Shown here: positions 8,519 to 17,821 of the stretch, one piece after another
Layout: each line of letters opens with the position of its first letter
How positions within the stretch are numbered: the stretch's first letter is position 1
Assembly: GCA_947587925.1 (NCBI GenBank)
Contig: CANPYF010000005.1
Location: forward strand, 1 to 32,724
Direction: 5' to 3'
Source of the DNA: an uncultured Ruminococcus sp.
GTDB taxonomy: Bacteria; Bacillota; Clostridia; Oscillospirales; Ruminococcaceae
Length of the DNA: 32,724 nt
Translations under genes and position numbers: made by a program
The notes under the pieces: model-generated
Database searches by the model: none
What the model was told of the DNA's origin: nothing
Seen by the model: the letters and a program-made list of their open reading frames with translations, nothing else

Positions 8519-8547
8519 TTGCATTTTAAGCAAAAGTATGGTATAAT
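8519..8547 (+). promoter_or_regulatory. Putative promoter upstream of the 8603 gene
   Basis: TTGCAT - 17 nt - TATAAT (8542-8547), followed by inverted repeat ATACCGGTGT...ACACCGGTAT. Confidence 0.6.
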
Positions 8548-8602
8548 AATACCGGTGTGCGGTTTGCGTACACCGGTATTTTCTGATACGGAGTGATATA
8601 TT

Positions 8603-9196
8603 TTGCAGGATACACAGACAAACAGCGATAAAATAAAAGATTATTCAAATGAGGAGAAATATAACAGAAAGCACGCCTTTGGCGTCTCCCTGCTCAAATG
8701 GCTCGAATGTGAATTTTTCGGTATGTTTATTTTTCTCTCACTGTTCGGACTAAGTCCCATGTTAAAAAACGCGGGCAATGTTATTTTCGGCATTATCGGC
8801 TTGGTGTGCTATATAAGCGTGCTGGCTGATTTCGGCATGAAAGAGGGCGCGAAGGCGCACGTTAAAAACACCGTCCGCGGCGATAACGTTCCGCGCAGTC
8901 TGGGTCTTGCGCTCGGCGCGGTATCCATGCTGCCCGCACTGCTGTCATATATAGTGCTGCTGCTTTCTTATTTTAAGGTGATCGGCTCGTCCGTGCTTTT
9001 TTTCAAGCTGATGAATACGGGATTGTGGGGTATCATAAACCTTTTTTCGCCCGATATGAAAATAGCAAACCTTTCGGCGGCGCTCCTGGGCGTATACCCC
9101 GTGATACTGCTCATCTTTCCGCTGACCGTTTATATATCCTTCCGCCTGAGTTATGACAAGGTGGATATACAAACAAAGATACTTTACAAAAGCTGA
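8603..9196 (+). CDS. Hypothetical integral membrane protein (TTG start)
   Basis: About 4-5 hydrophobic segments; good codon usage; tightly followed by the lipoprotein gene. Confidence 0.7.
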   Translation: MQDTQTNSDKIKDYSNEEKYNRKHAFGVSLLKWLECEFFGMFIFLSLFGLSPMLKNAGNVIFGIIGLVCYISVLADFGMKEGAKAHVKNTVRGDNVPRSLGLALGAVSMLPALLSYIVLLLSYFKVIGSSVLFFKLMNTGLWGIINLFSPDMKIANLSAALLGVYPVILLIFPLTVYISFRLSYDKVDIQTKILYKS

Positions 9197-9210
9197 AAGG
9201 GGATCATGCA

Positions 9211-9960
9211 ATGAAACGCTTATGCTGTCTGCTGACCGCGGCATTGTGTGCCTGCACGCTTTTTAGCTGCTCGGCAAAGGAAGATAAGACATCTCTCGCG
9301 CTCGATGTTTCAAAAAAACTTGACGCGGGCGTATATCAGATAGACATGATAATAAAAGAGGATAACGCCGAACAAATGCCTTGTGTCATCAAGGCAAACG
9401 GCAGTGACGGGACTATCTGCATGGACGAGGGCGGCATATACACGGAAATTTATACCGTTGACCTTAAAACCTATGTGCTTTTCCCCGAGGTGGAATGTTA
9501 TCAGCTCACGGCTGACGAGGGCGCGTTCGGCAACGCGCTGTTCAAGATAACCGAGGGCGACAAGGAGGTATCCTCAAAGACCGAGGACGGCAAGATCACG
9601 GAGGAATACACCTCGCAGGGCGGCAGCTACACCTTTGTTTTTGACAGCGAGGACAAGTCGCTCGAAAGTTTTTCGTCTGACGCGGACGGAAGGCATATCG
9701 ACATAACGGTCAATTCGCTGACATTTAATGATGAAAAAATAACGCTGCCCGACATAAGCGGCTGGGCGGATATATCGGGCAGCGCGTCGGTGGACGAAGT
9801 TACGGCTATGAAATTTTCTCTTTATACCCAAGGCATAACCGCCGATATGTTAAGCGGTGCGGGCTATACGATAGAAGAATTTGTAAAGCTGCCTTATGAT
9901 GAACAGCAGTCGGTCATAGCGCAGATTTTAAGCGGCGCTTCACAAAGCAAAGCGGACTAA
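9211..9960 (+). CDS. Hypothetical lipoprotein
   Basis: MKRLCCLLTAALCACTLFSCSAKEDK: lipoprotein signal peptide with LFSC lipobox; Shine-Dalgarno aaagggg. Confidence 0.8.
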   Translation: MKRLCCLLTAALCACTLFSCSAKEDKTSLALDVSKKLDAGVYQIDMIIKEDNAEQMPCVIKANGSDGTICMDEGGIYTEIYTVDLKTYVLFPEVECYQLTADEGAFGNALFKITEGDKEVSSKTEDGKITEEYTSQGGSYTFVFDSEDKSLESFSSDADGRHIDITVNSLTFNDEKITLPDISGWADISGSASVDEVTAMKFSLYTQGITADMLSGAGYTIEEFVKLPYDEQQSVIAQILSGASQSKAD

Positions 9961-9968
9961 TATTTCAC

Positions 9969-10055
9969 GTCTGAACGAAGTTCAGACCCTGAACCAAAGT
10001 TCAGACCTCTAACCTCTTACATCTTGAGAGCGAAGCGTTCTAATTTCTAAAAGGG
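9969..10055 (+). repeat. Leader hairpin array, copy 3 (recQ leader; terminal hairpin missing)
   Basis: GTCTGAAC-GAA-GTTCAGAC (9969-9987), CTGAAC-CAAA-GTTCAG (9989-10004), then linker ctctaacctcttacatcttgagagcgaagcgttctaatttctaa matching copies 1, 2 and 4 except for the missing CTATTAC-TT-GTAATAG hairpin. Confidence 0.8.
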
Positions 10056-10070
10056 AAAGCAGGAAAATTT

Positions 10071-11891
10071 TTGGACGAGCTTAATGATATTTTAAGACGA
10101 TATTTCGGGCACAGCGATTTTCGCAGCGGTCAGCGGGAGATAATCGAGCATATACTTGACGGCAGGGACGTTCTGAGCGTAATGCCGACGGGCGCGGGAA
10201 AATCCGTATGCTACCAGATACCCGCGCTGATGACCGAGGGGATAACGCTGGTCATCTCGCCGCTCATCTCGCTTATGTCCGACCAAGTCAATTCGCTGAT
10301 ACAAAACGGCATAAGCGCAGCTTATATAAACAGCACGCTGACGCCCGCGCAGTACGAAACGGCGTTGAGCCGTGCGGCTGAGGGAAAATACAAGCTGATA
10401 TATGCCGCCCCCGAACGGCTGACCGCGCCGTCATTTATCAGATTCGCACGCAGTGCGGACATAAAGCTGATAGCGGTGGACGAAGCGCACTGCGTTTCGC
10501 AGTGGGGGCAGGATTTTCGCCCGTCTTATCTGAATATCGCCGAATTTGCGAACACTCTGCCCTCGCGCCCGATAACAGCGGCGTTCACCGCAACGGCTAC
10601 GCAAGCCGTAAGGCAGGACATTATAAAAATGCTGCGGCTGAAAGACCCCTTTTGCGTTACCACGGGTTTTGACAGAAAAAATCTTTATTTTGCCGTTTTA
10701 CAGCCTGACGGCAAACTCGCCGAGGTAAAGCGGCTGACAGAGGAAGCCGGCGGCGCGGCGGGGATAATATACTGCAATACGCGCAAAAATGTGGAACTCG
10801 TCAGCGAATATCTCTGCTCGGTCGGCATACCCTGCACGCGCTATCACGCGGGACTGAGCGATACGGAGAGAAGAAAAAATCAGGAGGATTTTCTGTACGA
10901 CCGTGTAAGGGTCATTGCGGCGACAAATGCCTTCGGCATGGGGATAGACAAACCTGACGTTGCGTTCGTTATACATTTTAATATGCCCAAAGACCTTGAA
11001 AGCTACTATCAGGAAGCGGGCAGAGCGGGGCGTGACGGCTCGGAGGCGGTGTGTACACTGTTATTTTCAAGGCAGGACATACGCACCAACAAATTTCTGA
11101 TAGAAAATTCAAATGATGAACCGAGCGACCCTGCGGCTGCCGCCGCTCTGCGCCAACGGGAGTTAAAACGGCTTTCGGTAATGGTCGGCTACTGCACCAC
11201 GACAGGCTGCCTGCGGCAGTACATACTGGATTATTTCGGTGAAAGCGGCTCGCAAAGCTGTACCAAATGTTCAAACTGTGCGGCGGGCTTTTCGGAGGAA
11301 GATGTAACTGTCGAGGCGCAGAAGATACTCTCCTGCGTTTTCAGACTGCACCAACGCGGTCTGAGCATGGGTACACGGACGGTCGCGCAGATACTGCGCG
11401 GGTCGGCAGCCAAGCGGATAAAGCAGTTCAAACTTGACGAGCTTTCGACATACGGCATAATGAAGGACGCGGACATGATAAGGATACGCACGATAACTCA
11501 GGCTCTGCTTGACGGGGGGTATCTCGCGCAGGGGCAGTACGAAACGGTAGTGCTGACCGCCAAAGCCAAGGAGATACTGTTCAACGGGCAGCGTTTCACG
11601 GTGCGTTTCAAGGGCAAGGCGGACACAGCGGCAAAGCGGAGCTTTACGCCCTGCGGCGAGGACGAAGAATTATTTGCCAAACTTCGCGAACTGCGAAGTT
11701 CATTTGCACGCAAAGCGGGTGTACCCGCTTACATAATTTTCGGAGACGCGACACTGCATGATATGTGTGCCAAGCAGCCGCGCGACCGCGAGGAATTTCT
11801 CGCGGTATCGGGAGTCGGAAGGAAGAAGGCTGACAGGTACGGGGAGGAGTTTACGAAGGTCATTCGGGAGCATATTGAGGGGAAAACATAA
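10071..11891 (+). CDS. recQ: ATP-dependent DNA helicase RecQ (TTG start)
   Basis: FGHSDFRSGQREIIEHILDGRDVLSVMPTGAGKSVCYQIPAL, DEAHCVSQWGQDFRPSY, QEAGRAGRDG, zinc-binding Cys cluster YCTTTGCLRQYILDYFGES...CTKCSNC, C-terminal HRDC domain. Confidence 0.96.
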   Translation: MDELNDILRRYFGHSDFRSGQREIIEHILDGRDVLSVMPTGAGKSVCYQIPALMTEGITLVISPLISLMSDQVNSLIQNGISAAYINSTLTPAQYETALSRAAEGKYKLIYAAPERLTAPSFIRFARSADIKLIAVDEAHCVSQWGQDFRPSYLNIAEFANTLPSRPITAAFTATATQAVRQDIIKMLRLKDPFCVTTGFDRKNLYFAVLQPDGKLAEVKRLTEEAGGAAGIIYCNTRKNVELVSEYLCSVGIPCTRYHAGLSDTERRKNQEDFLYDRVRVIAATNAFGMGIDKPDVAFVIHFNMPKDLESYYQEAGRAGRDGSEAVCTLLFSRQDIRTNKFLIENSNDEPSDPAAAAALRQRELKRLSVMVGYCTTTGCLRQYILDYFGESGSQSCTKCSNCAAGFSEEDVTVEAQKILSCVFRLHQRGLSMGTRTVAQILRGSAAKRIKQFKLDELSTYGIMKDADMIRIRTITQALLDGGYLAQGQYETVVLTAKAKEILFNGQRFTVRFKGKADTAAKRSFTPCGEDEELFAKLRELRSSFARKAGVPAYIIFGDATLHDMCAKQPRDREEFLAVSGVGRKKADRYGEEFTKVIREHIEGKT

Positions 11892-11921
11892 GAATGAAAA
11901 GGTAGAATATCTGCCAAAATA

Positions 11922-12083
11922 AATTTCATCTATCTTGCAAGGGGTATCATTGCCCCCCTCCCACGGGATGAGGACGGAAAAATCGACTGCGTCGATATTT
12001 TCTGGGGTGGGCAAGCCCCTCCTTGAGGAGGGGTTTGGGGTAGAGTTTTAAATCGTCGCGTCAGCGACCACCTTTTTCAACCA
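11922..12083. repeat. 3'-end mosaic repeat, copy 2
   Basis: catctatcttgcaaggggtatcattgccccc, then aagcccctccttgaggaggggtttgggg, then a hairpin ending in cctttttcaac. Confidence 0.65.
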
Positions 12084-12555
12084 GTAAAATTATATACCCC
12101 TCAATGTACGGCTTCACCATCTCCGGCGTTTTGTCCGCCTGCTCGAAAATGACGGGGGCAAGCTCACGCGCGGCGGCGGCTATGTCTTTTATCGGACGTG
12201 AAAATATCGTCGGGCAGACCGGCGACAGCACTATGACGCGCCGACCCTCAAACCGCATTATCCGAAGCGGCCATATCTTGCAGTCAAACGGCTTGTTGCT
12301 GCCCAAAAGACAGCCCTTTTCATGGTCGAGCATGGGGCAGAAATACAGGTCGCGGTCGGGCTCGCGCTCCATTCTGAACAGCCGCGCTCCGCTTATGTCA
12401 GAAAATCTCACCCGCGGGTCTATTTGCAGCGAACGCTGCATTATTTCGTCCGTGACAACGGGCGTTTCCCATATGTCGTAGCTGTCAAATGAACAGCATA
12501 TGCGGCAGTTTGCACATTCTGCTTTTGATAATATTTTGGATAACATTTTTATCAT
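12061..12555 (-). CDS. YkgJ-like CxxCxxCC metal-cluster protein
   Basis: AECANCRICCSFDSYDIW..., FCPMLDHEKGCLLGSNKPFDCKIWPLRI; the internal ATG at 12546 has better Shine-Dalgarno spacing than 12555. Confidence 0.75.
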   Translation of the reverse strand: MIKMLSKILSKAECANCRICCSFDSYDIWETPVVTDEIMQRSLQIDPRVRFSDISGARLFRMEREPDRDLYFCPMLDHEKGCLLGSNKPFDCKIWPLRIMRFEGRRVIVLSPVCPTIFSRPIKDIAAAARELAPVIFEQADKTPEMVKPYIEGYIILLVEKGGR

Positions 12556-12587
12556 GTCCTTTCGGCAGTATTTTTAAGTCTGTAAAT

Positions 12588-12616
12588 ATTATATCATATT
12601 TCAATTAAAATTCCAA
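12588..12616 (-). promoter_or_regulatory. Promoter of the YkgJ-like gene
   Basis: Minus strand TTGGAA (12611-12616) - 17 nt - TATAAT (12588-12593). Confidence 0.6.
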
Positions 12617-12674
12617 GTGTTTTGTTATTTTCTAAAAGTACTCTTTTTTCTTCTCTCCCTGCCACAGACCATTC

Positions 12675-12818
12675 GCGCCGTAGGCGCCACCCGTCTGAGC
12701 CGTAGGCTCAGACCTCTAACCTCTTACATCTTAAAAGCCGGTGCTATTACTTGTAATAGTGCCGGCGTTCTAACTTCCGGAAATCAAGAATTGATTTCCA
12801 AAATCAAGAATTGATTTC
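12675..12818 (+). repeat. Leader hairpin array, copy 4 (asnB leader)
   Basis: GCGCC-GTA-GGCGC (12675-12687), GTCTGAGCC-GTA-GGCTCAGAC (12693-12713), 14-bp stem GCCGGTGCTATTAC-TT-GTAATAGTGCCGGC (12737-12766), GGAAATCAA-GAA-TTGATTTCC (12779-12799) and a repeat of that unit (12801-12817). Confidence 0.85.
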
Positions 12819-12871
12819 CGATGAACACCGCCGCGGCGTTTGTCATATATTGTTAGCGAGGTGATCATTTT

Positions 12872-14725
12872 ATGTGCGCGATTGCAGGTCTTATAGGTTT
12901 TGACGGAGCGCTTGCCAAAGCGCTGAAAAAGGATAATGACGCGGCGGATAAACTCACTGCCGCACTTAAAAGGCGCGGTCCTGACGATGACGGAGTTTAT
13001 AATGACGATAACGCCTTGCTCGTACATACGCGGCTTGCGGTAATTGACCCGCAAAACGGGGCTCAGCCGATGATCTTTAAGGATAACGAGCGTACCCTTG
13101 CGCTGGTCTATAACGGCGAACTTTATAACACAGCCGAAGTACGCGCCGAACTGGAAAGGGCAGGATATACCTTTAAAACCAATACCGATACGGAAGCTGT
13201 GCTTCTCGCCTTTGCTCAATGGGGCGAACGCTGCGTTGACCATTTTAACGGTATATTTGCATTCGCTGTCTGGGATAATAAACAGCGCAGGCTGTTCGCC
13301 GCCCGTGACCGCATAGGCGTAAAACCGTTTTTCTATACCGTCACGGACGGTGTTTTTTACTTTTCATCGGAGATAAAAGGACTGCTTGCCCTCAGCGCAG
13401 TACCCGCCGTGCTGACCGCCGAAGGCATTAAGGAGATAATGCTGCTCGGTCCTGCACGAAGCTGCGGCTGCGGTATACTTCAAGGCATAGAGGAACTTAA
13501 ACCCGCCGAATGTGCATGGGTGACCGACAGCGGAGTTAAAAAGCATTTTTATTGGGATATTGCCGACGGCGCGCAGCAGCCGTTCACCGAAAGCTTTGAG
13601 GAGGTAAAAGAACACGTCGGCAGCCTTGTGCGTGACGCAATAACAAGGCAGACCGTTTCAGATGTGCCGCTGTGTACGTTTTTATCGGGCGGACTGGATT
13701 CAAGCCTTATCTCCTCGGTCACCGCCGAGCGGTTCAAGCGCGAGGGCAGGCGGCTGCATACCTTTTCGGTGGAATACCGCGACAATGCAAAGTATTTCAA
13801 AGCGGGAAAATTTCAGCCGAACAGTGACGAAGCCTATGTGGACATAATGGCGGAGTATCTCGGCAGCGTTCATCACAAAGTAGTGATAGATACCCCCGAA
13901 CTGGTCGAAGCGCTTTTTACGTCAACGGAAGCACGCGATCTTCCGGGAATGGCGGACGTTGACAGCTCCATGCTGCTGCTTTGCAAAGCTATCCGCGAAG
14001 AGTTTACCGTTGCGCTGTCGGGAGAATGTGCTGATGAGATATTCGGCGGATACCCATGGTACCGCGACAAGGACATACGAATGACCGACGGATTCCCATG
14101 GTCGCAGTCAACGGCGTACCGCGCCGGATTTGTAAAAAAAGATTTTTTATCGGGCAAAAAGGAAGCGGAGGAATATGTATACGCAAAATATCTCGACACG
14201 ATAAGCCGTGTAAGGGAGAGCGGCTTGCCGCCGCTTGAAAAGCGAATGAGAGAGATGATGCGGCTGAACATGGAATGGTTTATGCAGACGCTGCTTGACA
14301 GGAAAGACAGAATGTCTATGTACTTCGGGCTGGAAGTGCGCGTACCGTTCTGCGACCACCGCATTGTGGAATATCTCTACCGCGTTCCGTGGGAGTACAA
14401 GGATTATCTCGGCAGAGAAAAGGGACTTTTGCGCGAAGCGTCAACGGGTCTGCTGCCCGACGGGGTACTCTGGCGCAAAAAATCGCCCTATCCCAAAACG
14501 CACAATCCGTCCTATGAAAAAGCGGTGCGCGAACGCCTTCGCGAGGAGCTTACACAGACAAACTGCCCTGTTCTGGATATTCTTGAAAAAAGCGAGATCG
14601 AGAAACTAATGTACAGCGGTCAGCACGTTCAGTGGTACGGTCAGCTTATGAACGACCCGCAGACCATGGCATACATTTTGCAGATAAACCACTGGCTGAA
14701 AATAAACAACGTTTCAATAAAATAA
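12872..14725 (+). CDS. asnB: Asparagine synthase (glutamine-hydrolysing)
   Basis: MCAIAGLIGFDG (catalytic Cys2), RRGPDDDGVY, YNGELYN, LSGGLDSSLISS PP-loop, SGECADEIFGGYPWY. Confidence 0.95.
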   Translation: MCAIAGLIGFDGALAKALKKDNDAADKLTAALKRRGPDDDGVYNDDNALLVHTRLAVIDPQNGAQPMIFKDNERTLALVYNGELYNTAEVRAELERAGYTFKTNTDTEAVLLAFAQWGERCVDHFNGIFAFAVWDNKQRRLFAARDRIGVKPFFYTVTDGVFYFSSEIKGLLALSAVPAVLTAEGIKEIMLLGPARSCGCGILQGIEELKPAECAWVTDSGVKKHFYWDIADGAQQPFTESFEEVKEHVGSLVRDAITRQTVSDVPLCTFLSGGLDSSLISSVTAERFKREGRRLHTFSVEYRDNAKYFKAGKFQPNSDEAYVDIMAEYLGSVHHKVVIDTPELVEALFTSTEARDLPGMADVDSSMLLLCKAIREEFTVALSGECADEIFGGYPWYRDKDIRMTDGFPWSQSTAYRAGFVKKDFLSGKKEAEEYVYAKYLDTISRVRESGLPPLEKRMREMMRLNMEWFMQTLLDRKDRMSMYFGLEVRVPFCDHRIVEYLYRVPWEYKDYLGREKGLLREASTGLLPDGVLWRKKSPYPKTHNPSYEKAVRERLREELTQTNCPVLDILEKSEIEKLMYSGQHVQWYGQLMNDPQTMAYILQINHWLKINNVSIK

Positions 14726-14746
14726 AATATCTTAGAGTAAGTCGTT

Positions 14747-14824
14747 TCCCTTCCCCCGCCTGCGGCGGGGGAAGGGGAAAAAGTTTACTTTGTCATTACC
14801 TACCCGCCGCAGGCGGGGGAGAGG
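14747..14824. repeat. Pair of G/C-rich hairpins
   Basis: cttcccccgcctgcggcgggggaag and tacccgccgcaggcgggggagaggga about 25 nt apart. Confidence 0.7.
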
Positions 14825-14907
14825 GAACAGTCTTATCTCACAAAAATAACTTTTTGCGAAACAAAAATAAATTTTGTGATAATTAGATAAAAATTTTCAA
14901 AAATGTA

Positions 14908-14936
14908 TTGACAAATAGTCTGACCTGTGGTAAAAT
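14908..14936 (+). promoter_or_regulatory. Sigma-A-type promoter of the transglutaminase-like gene
   Basis: TTGACA (14908-14913) - 17 nt - TAAAAT (14931-14936). Confidence 0.75.
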
Positions 14937-15029
14937 GATTACACGGCGGTGACAAAAACCATCAGAAAATGACAGCGTTGCCGCCCGTTGTAACCATTTG
15001 TTTCTTTTGCCGCGGGAGGTGTATTGCCA

Positions 15030-16385
15030 ATGGAATCTTCAGTCAAACGGCTGATATGTTCATTTTTTGCGGCTGTCTGCATATGCTCCGCTTCGGTTTT
15101 GCCTAAAGTATCTCCGTTTGACCATTGGTCAGACGCCTGTCTAACGACAGACGCTTGCCTTACGGCAAGCGCGGCAAGCGCGGAGAGTCCTATAGATACA
15201 TCGGAGTTTGCAAAGACTGCCGTAAAAGTCAAAAGCAGCTACAGCTGCACAGATGACAGCGTTACGATAAGCTGGAAAAAGGTCGAGGGCGCTTGCGGGT
15301 ACAGGGTATATAAACGCGACAGCGTTACCAAAAAATATGTGAAGATAAAGACTATCAAAAGCGGTGATACGCTTAAATATAAGGACAGCGGACTTGAAGC
15401 GAACACCGAGCAGCTTTATAAGGTAAAGGCTTACACCAAGCTTGACGGCAAGACCGTATGGGGCAAGGCGAGCAAGGTCAAAAAAACAGTGACGAGACCT
15501 TCCGCCGCGCCGCAGTTCAAATCGGTCAAGGCGGGGGCGGACAAGACCTCCGTAAGCTGGAGCTGCCGCGATTGTGACGGCTACCTTATTTCGGCATATT
15601 CAGACGCCGAGGACGAATGGAAACGGGTAAAGACGGTAAATACCCCCTATTCGACCGCCTGCACGCTTGATACCGCAGACCTTACGAGCGATCCGCTCTG
15701 TCCCATAAAATTGAGGATAAAGGCGTTCTCCCTTGACGGCTGCTCAAAAGCGCAGTACACATCAGCCGGCGTTTCAGCCGAATATTATGTGACCGAAGCC
15801 GTGATAGGCGAACTTTCCGCAGGAATAAACAGACTTTCGGGCGATAAGACGCAGGGCGTGACCAACACGCAGCAAAAAACGCTTAAAATAGAAATGCTCA
15901 ACGTTCAGGACAAAAAGACCGTAAAGAGCAGCTTTACGGTAAGCCAAAGGGATATACAGGTGCTTGACAATTTTGCAAAGACCCACTTCAAAAGCGGCTG
16001 GAGCGCAGAGCAAAAAGCGGCGTATACGCTCAACTGGATAAATAAGAATATCGAATACGCCTATGCGGATAAATACAATGAAATTGCCGCGCTCGGTTAT
16101 GCGGAGGCGGTCTTTGAACATAAACTGGGACAATGCCTGCAATATAACGGCGCAATGGTCGAGATGATGAATTATCTGGGCTATGACGCAAGGCTGATAA
16201 TGGGCTGGCGCGGAACGTCCATGGACAACAAGTGGCAGCACTTCTGGGGTGAAACGACCGTCGGCGGTACAGACCTTGTGATAGAAACCGGCTGTTATGC
16301 CAAAGACGGCGGCTGGATGCACTTCTGCGAGCCGTATTCCGCTGCGTCAGGTTACATAAAAAACGACAAGGTAATGAAAAAATAA
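15030..16385 (+). CDS. Secreted transglutaminase-like protein with FN3 modules
   Basis: ATG 15030 after gggaggtg; N-terminal signal sequence; FN3-like DSVTISWKKVEGACGYRVYKRD; C-terminal LGQCLQYNGAMVEMMNYLGYDARLIMGWRG...WQHFWGETTVGG (Cys/His transglutaminase core). Confidence 0.82.
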   Translation: MESSVKRLICSFFAAVCICSASVLPKVSPFDHWSDACLTTDACLTASAASAESPIDTSEFAKTAVKVKSSYSCTDDSVTISWKKVEGACGYRVYKRDSVTKKYVKIKTIKSGDTLKYKDSGLEANTEQLYKVKAYTKLDGKTVWGKASKVKKTVTRPSAAPQFKSVKAGADKTSVSWSCRDCDGYLISAYSDAEDEWKRVKTVNTPYSTACTLDTADLTSDPLCPIKLRIKAFSLDGCSKAQYTSAGVSAEYYVTEAVIGELSAGINRLSGDKTQGVTNTQQKTLKIEMLNVQDKKTVKSSFTVSQRDIQVLDNFAKTHFKSGWSAEQKAAYTLNWINKNIEYAYADKYNEIAALGYAEAVFEHKLGQCLQYNGAMVEMMNYLGYDARLIMGWRGTSMDNKWQHFWGETTVGGTDLVIETGCYAKDGGWMHFCEPYSAASGYIKNDKVMKK

Positions 16386-16417
16386 CCGCATGAAATGCTT
16401 CATAATAACTGCAAAAA

Positions 16418-16446
16418 GAAAGTCCCCGCAAAGGGGACTTTTTTTA
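16418..16446. terminator. Bidirectional intrinsic terminator
   Basis: AGTCCCC-GCAAA-GGGGACT with flanking A- and T-runs between convergent genes. Confidence 0.8.
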
Positions 16447-17793
16447 TACTTCTTCGGTATCTTCCGTTTCTTCTTCCGTATCCTCATCATACTCATTATC
16501 GCTGCTGTCATCATCAGCCAAGTCCTGCTGCGGAGCAGTCTCATAATCCTCGCCGCCCGAACGGTGGTTGACTATCATCAGCACTATCACCGCGATTATC
16601 GCGGCGGCGGCGAAGCCGAGAATGTAAAGTGCGGTCTTGGGCGAAAGTTTTTTGCCGAAAATACCCGCCCGGTATTCGGACGAACTTCCGTCGGGCGCAG
16701 TTACCGCCGAAGCCGTGCAGGCTATCCCGTTTTTCTGAGCATAATCATATGCGGCTGAATAGGGCGGACAATCGAGCGTAAAATCGGGCAGCGGTGTACC
16801 GCTTACATCTGTGCCGAAGGCATTTTTGCCGATACCGTGCAGCGAATCGGGCAGAGTAAGCGTTCTGAGCGCACAGCCCGCGAACGCCGTGTTGCCCAGC
16901 GCGTCAAGATTTTCGCCGACATATACCTGACTTAGCGAAGAACAGCCGAAAAAGGCGTTGTTGTATATCGTCTTAACGCTGTCAGGGAGGGTGACGGCTT
17001 CAAGAGCCGTGCAGCCGTAAAACGCGCTGTCGCCCACGCTTTCAAGCGAATTTCCGAAGGTGATATCCTTTAAGGAGGAGCAATTTTTGAACAGCGAAGC
17101 GGGCAGCTGCGTACAGCTGTCGGGCAGAACTGCCGAACTGAGCGCGGAGCAGTCCTCAAACGCCGATATGCCGACCTGTGCGCCCTGCGGTATCTCTATT
17201 TTCAAAAGAGATGTGCAGCCGCTGCACATAAGCTGGTCGCAAAGCGTTACGCTTTCGGGAATGTCGAGCGAGGTCAGCGAGGTGCAGTCCTCAAAACAGC
17301 TGCTGCCGATCAACGTTGTACCGCCGCCTAACTTCACATAGCTTAGTGACGAGCAGCCCTTAAAGGTCATTGCGCCTATGTATTTTACAGAACTTGGCAG
17401 TGAGACCGATACGATACTCGTATTTTCCGAAAAGGGACTGTAAACGCTGCTGTGCGAGATACTGCCGTCCTCGGCGTATTCAACATCATGGATATTTCCG
17501 TAAAGCACAGGCTTTCCGTCTTTCTCATACCAGCCGCCGCCTATTGCCGTAACGGTGTAACCGTCAACTGTCGAGGGGACTGTCACGGCGGTATCGCCGC
17601 CGAAATATCCGCTTATCGCCGCGGTCATATCGTCAAGCACCGTATAGCTCCAGTCGCCGCTGTAGCTGTAATTTCCTCGGTCGAGGTCATAGCTTATCTC
17701 GTCAGCCTGCTTGCCCTCCTCGGCGGCAGCGGCAAGACCGCTTGCAAGCAGCAGTACGGCTGCCGCAATAAAGGTAAAAAATTTTTTTATCAA
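16444..17793 (-). CDS. BspA-type leucine-rich repeat (LRR_5) surface protein with C-terminal TM
   Basis: Repeats such as AFEDCSALSSAVLPDSCTQLPASLFKNCSSLKDITFGNSLESVGDSAFYGCTALEAVTLPDSVKTI; signal peptide, C-terminal TM and acidic tail. TTG at 17793 (after aagggtgat) avoids the overlap implied by the track start at 17859. Confidence 0.82.
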   Translation of the reverse strand: MIKKFFTFIAAAVLLLASGLAAAAEEGKQADEISYDLDRGNYSYSGDWSYTVLDDMTAAISGYFGGDTAVTVPSTVDGYTVTAIGGGWYEKDGKPVLYGNIHDVEYAEDGSISHSSVYSPFSENTSIVSVSLPSSVKYIGAMTFKGCSSLSYVKLGGGTTLIGSSCFEDCTSLTSLDIPESVTLCDQLMCSGCTSLLKIEIPQGAQVGISAFEDCSALSSAVLPDSCTQLPASLFKNCSSLKDITFGNSLESVGDSAFYGCTALEAVTLPDSVKTIYNNAFFGCSSLSQVYVGENLDALGNTAFAGCALRTLTLPDSLHGIGKNAFGTDVSGTPLPDFTLDCPPYSAAYDYAQKNGIACTASAVTAPDGSSSEYRAGIFGKKLSPKTALYILGFAAAAIIAVIVLMIVNHRSGGEDYETAPQQDLADDDSSDNEYDEDTEEETEDTEEV

Positions 17794-17821
17794 CGCTCTA
17801 TCACCCTTATTTGTAAAAATA

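Noticed and set aside
11682-11730. Two inverted repeats in recQ (AACTTCGC-GAACT-GCGAAGTT and AAGCGGGT-GT-ACCCGCTT)
   Set aside because: Encoded residues (LRELRSSFARKAGVPAYIIF) match a normal HRDC domain start; no evidence for insertion.
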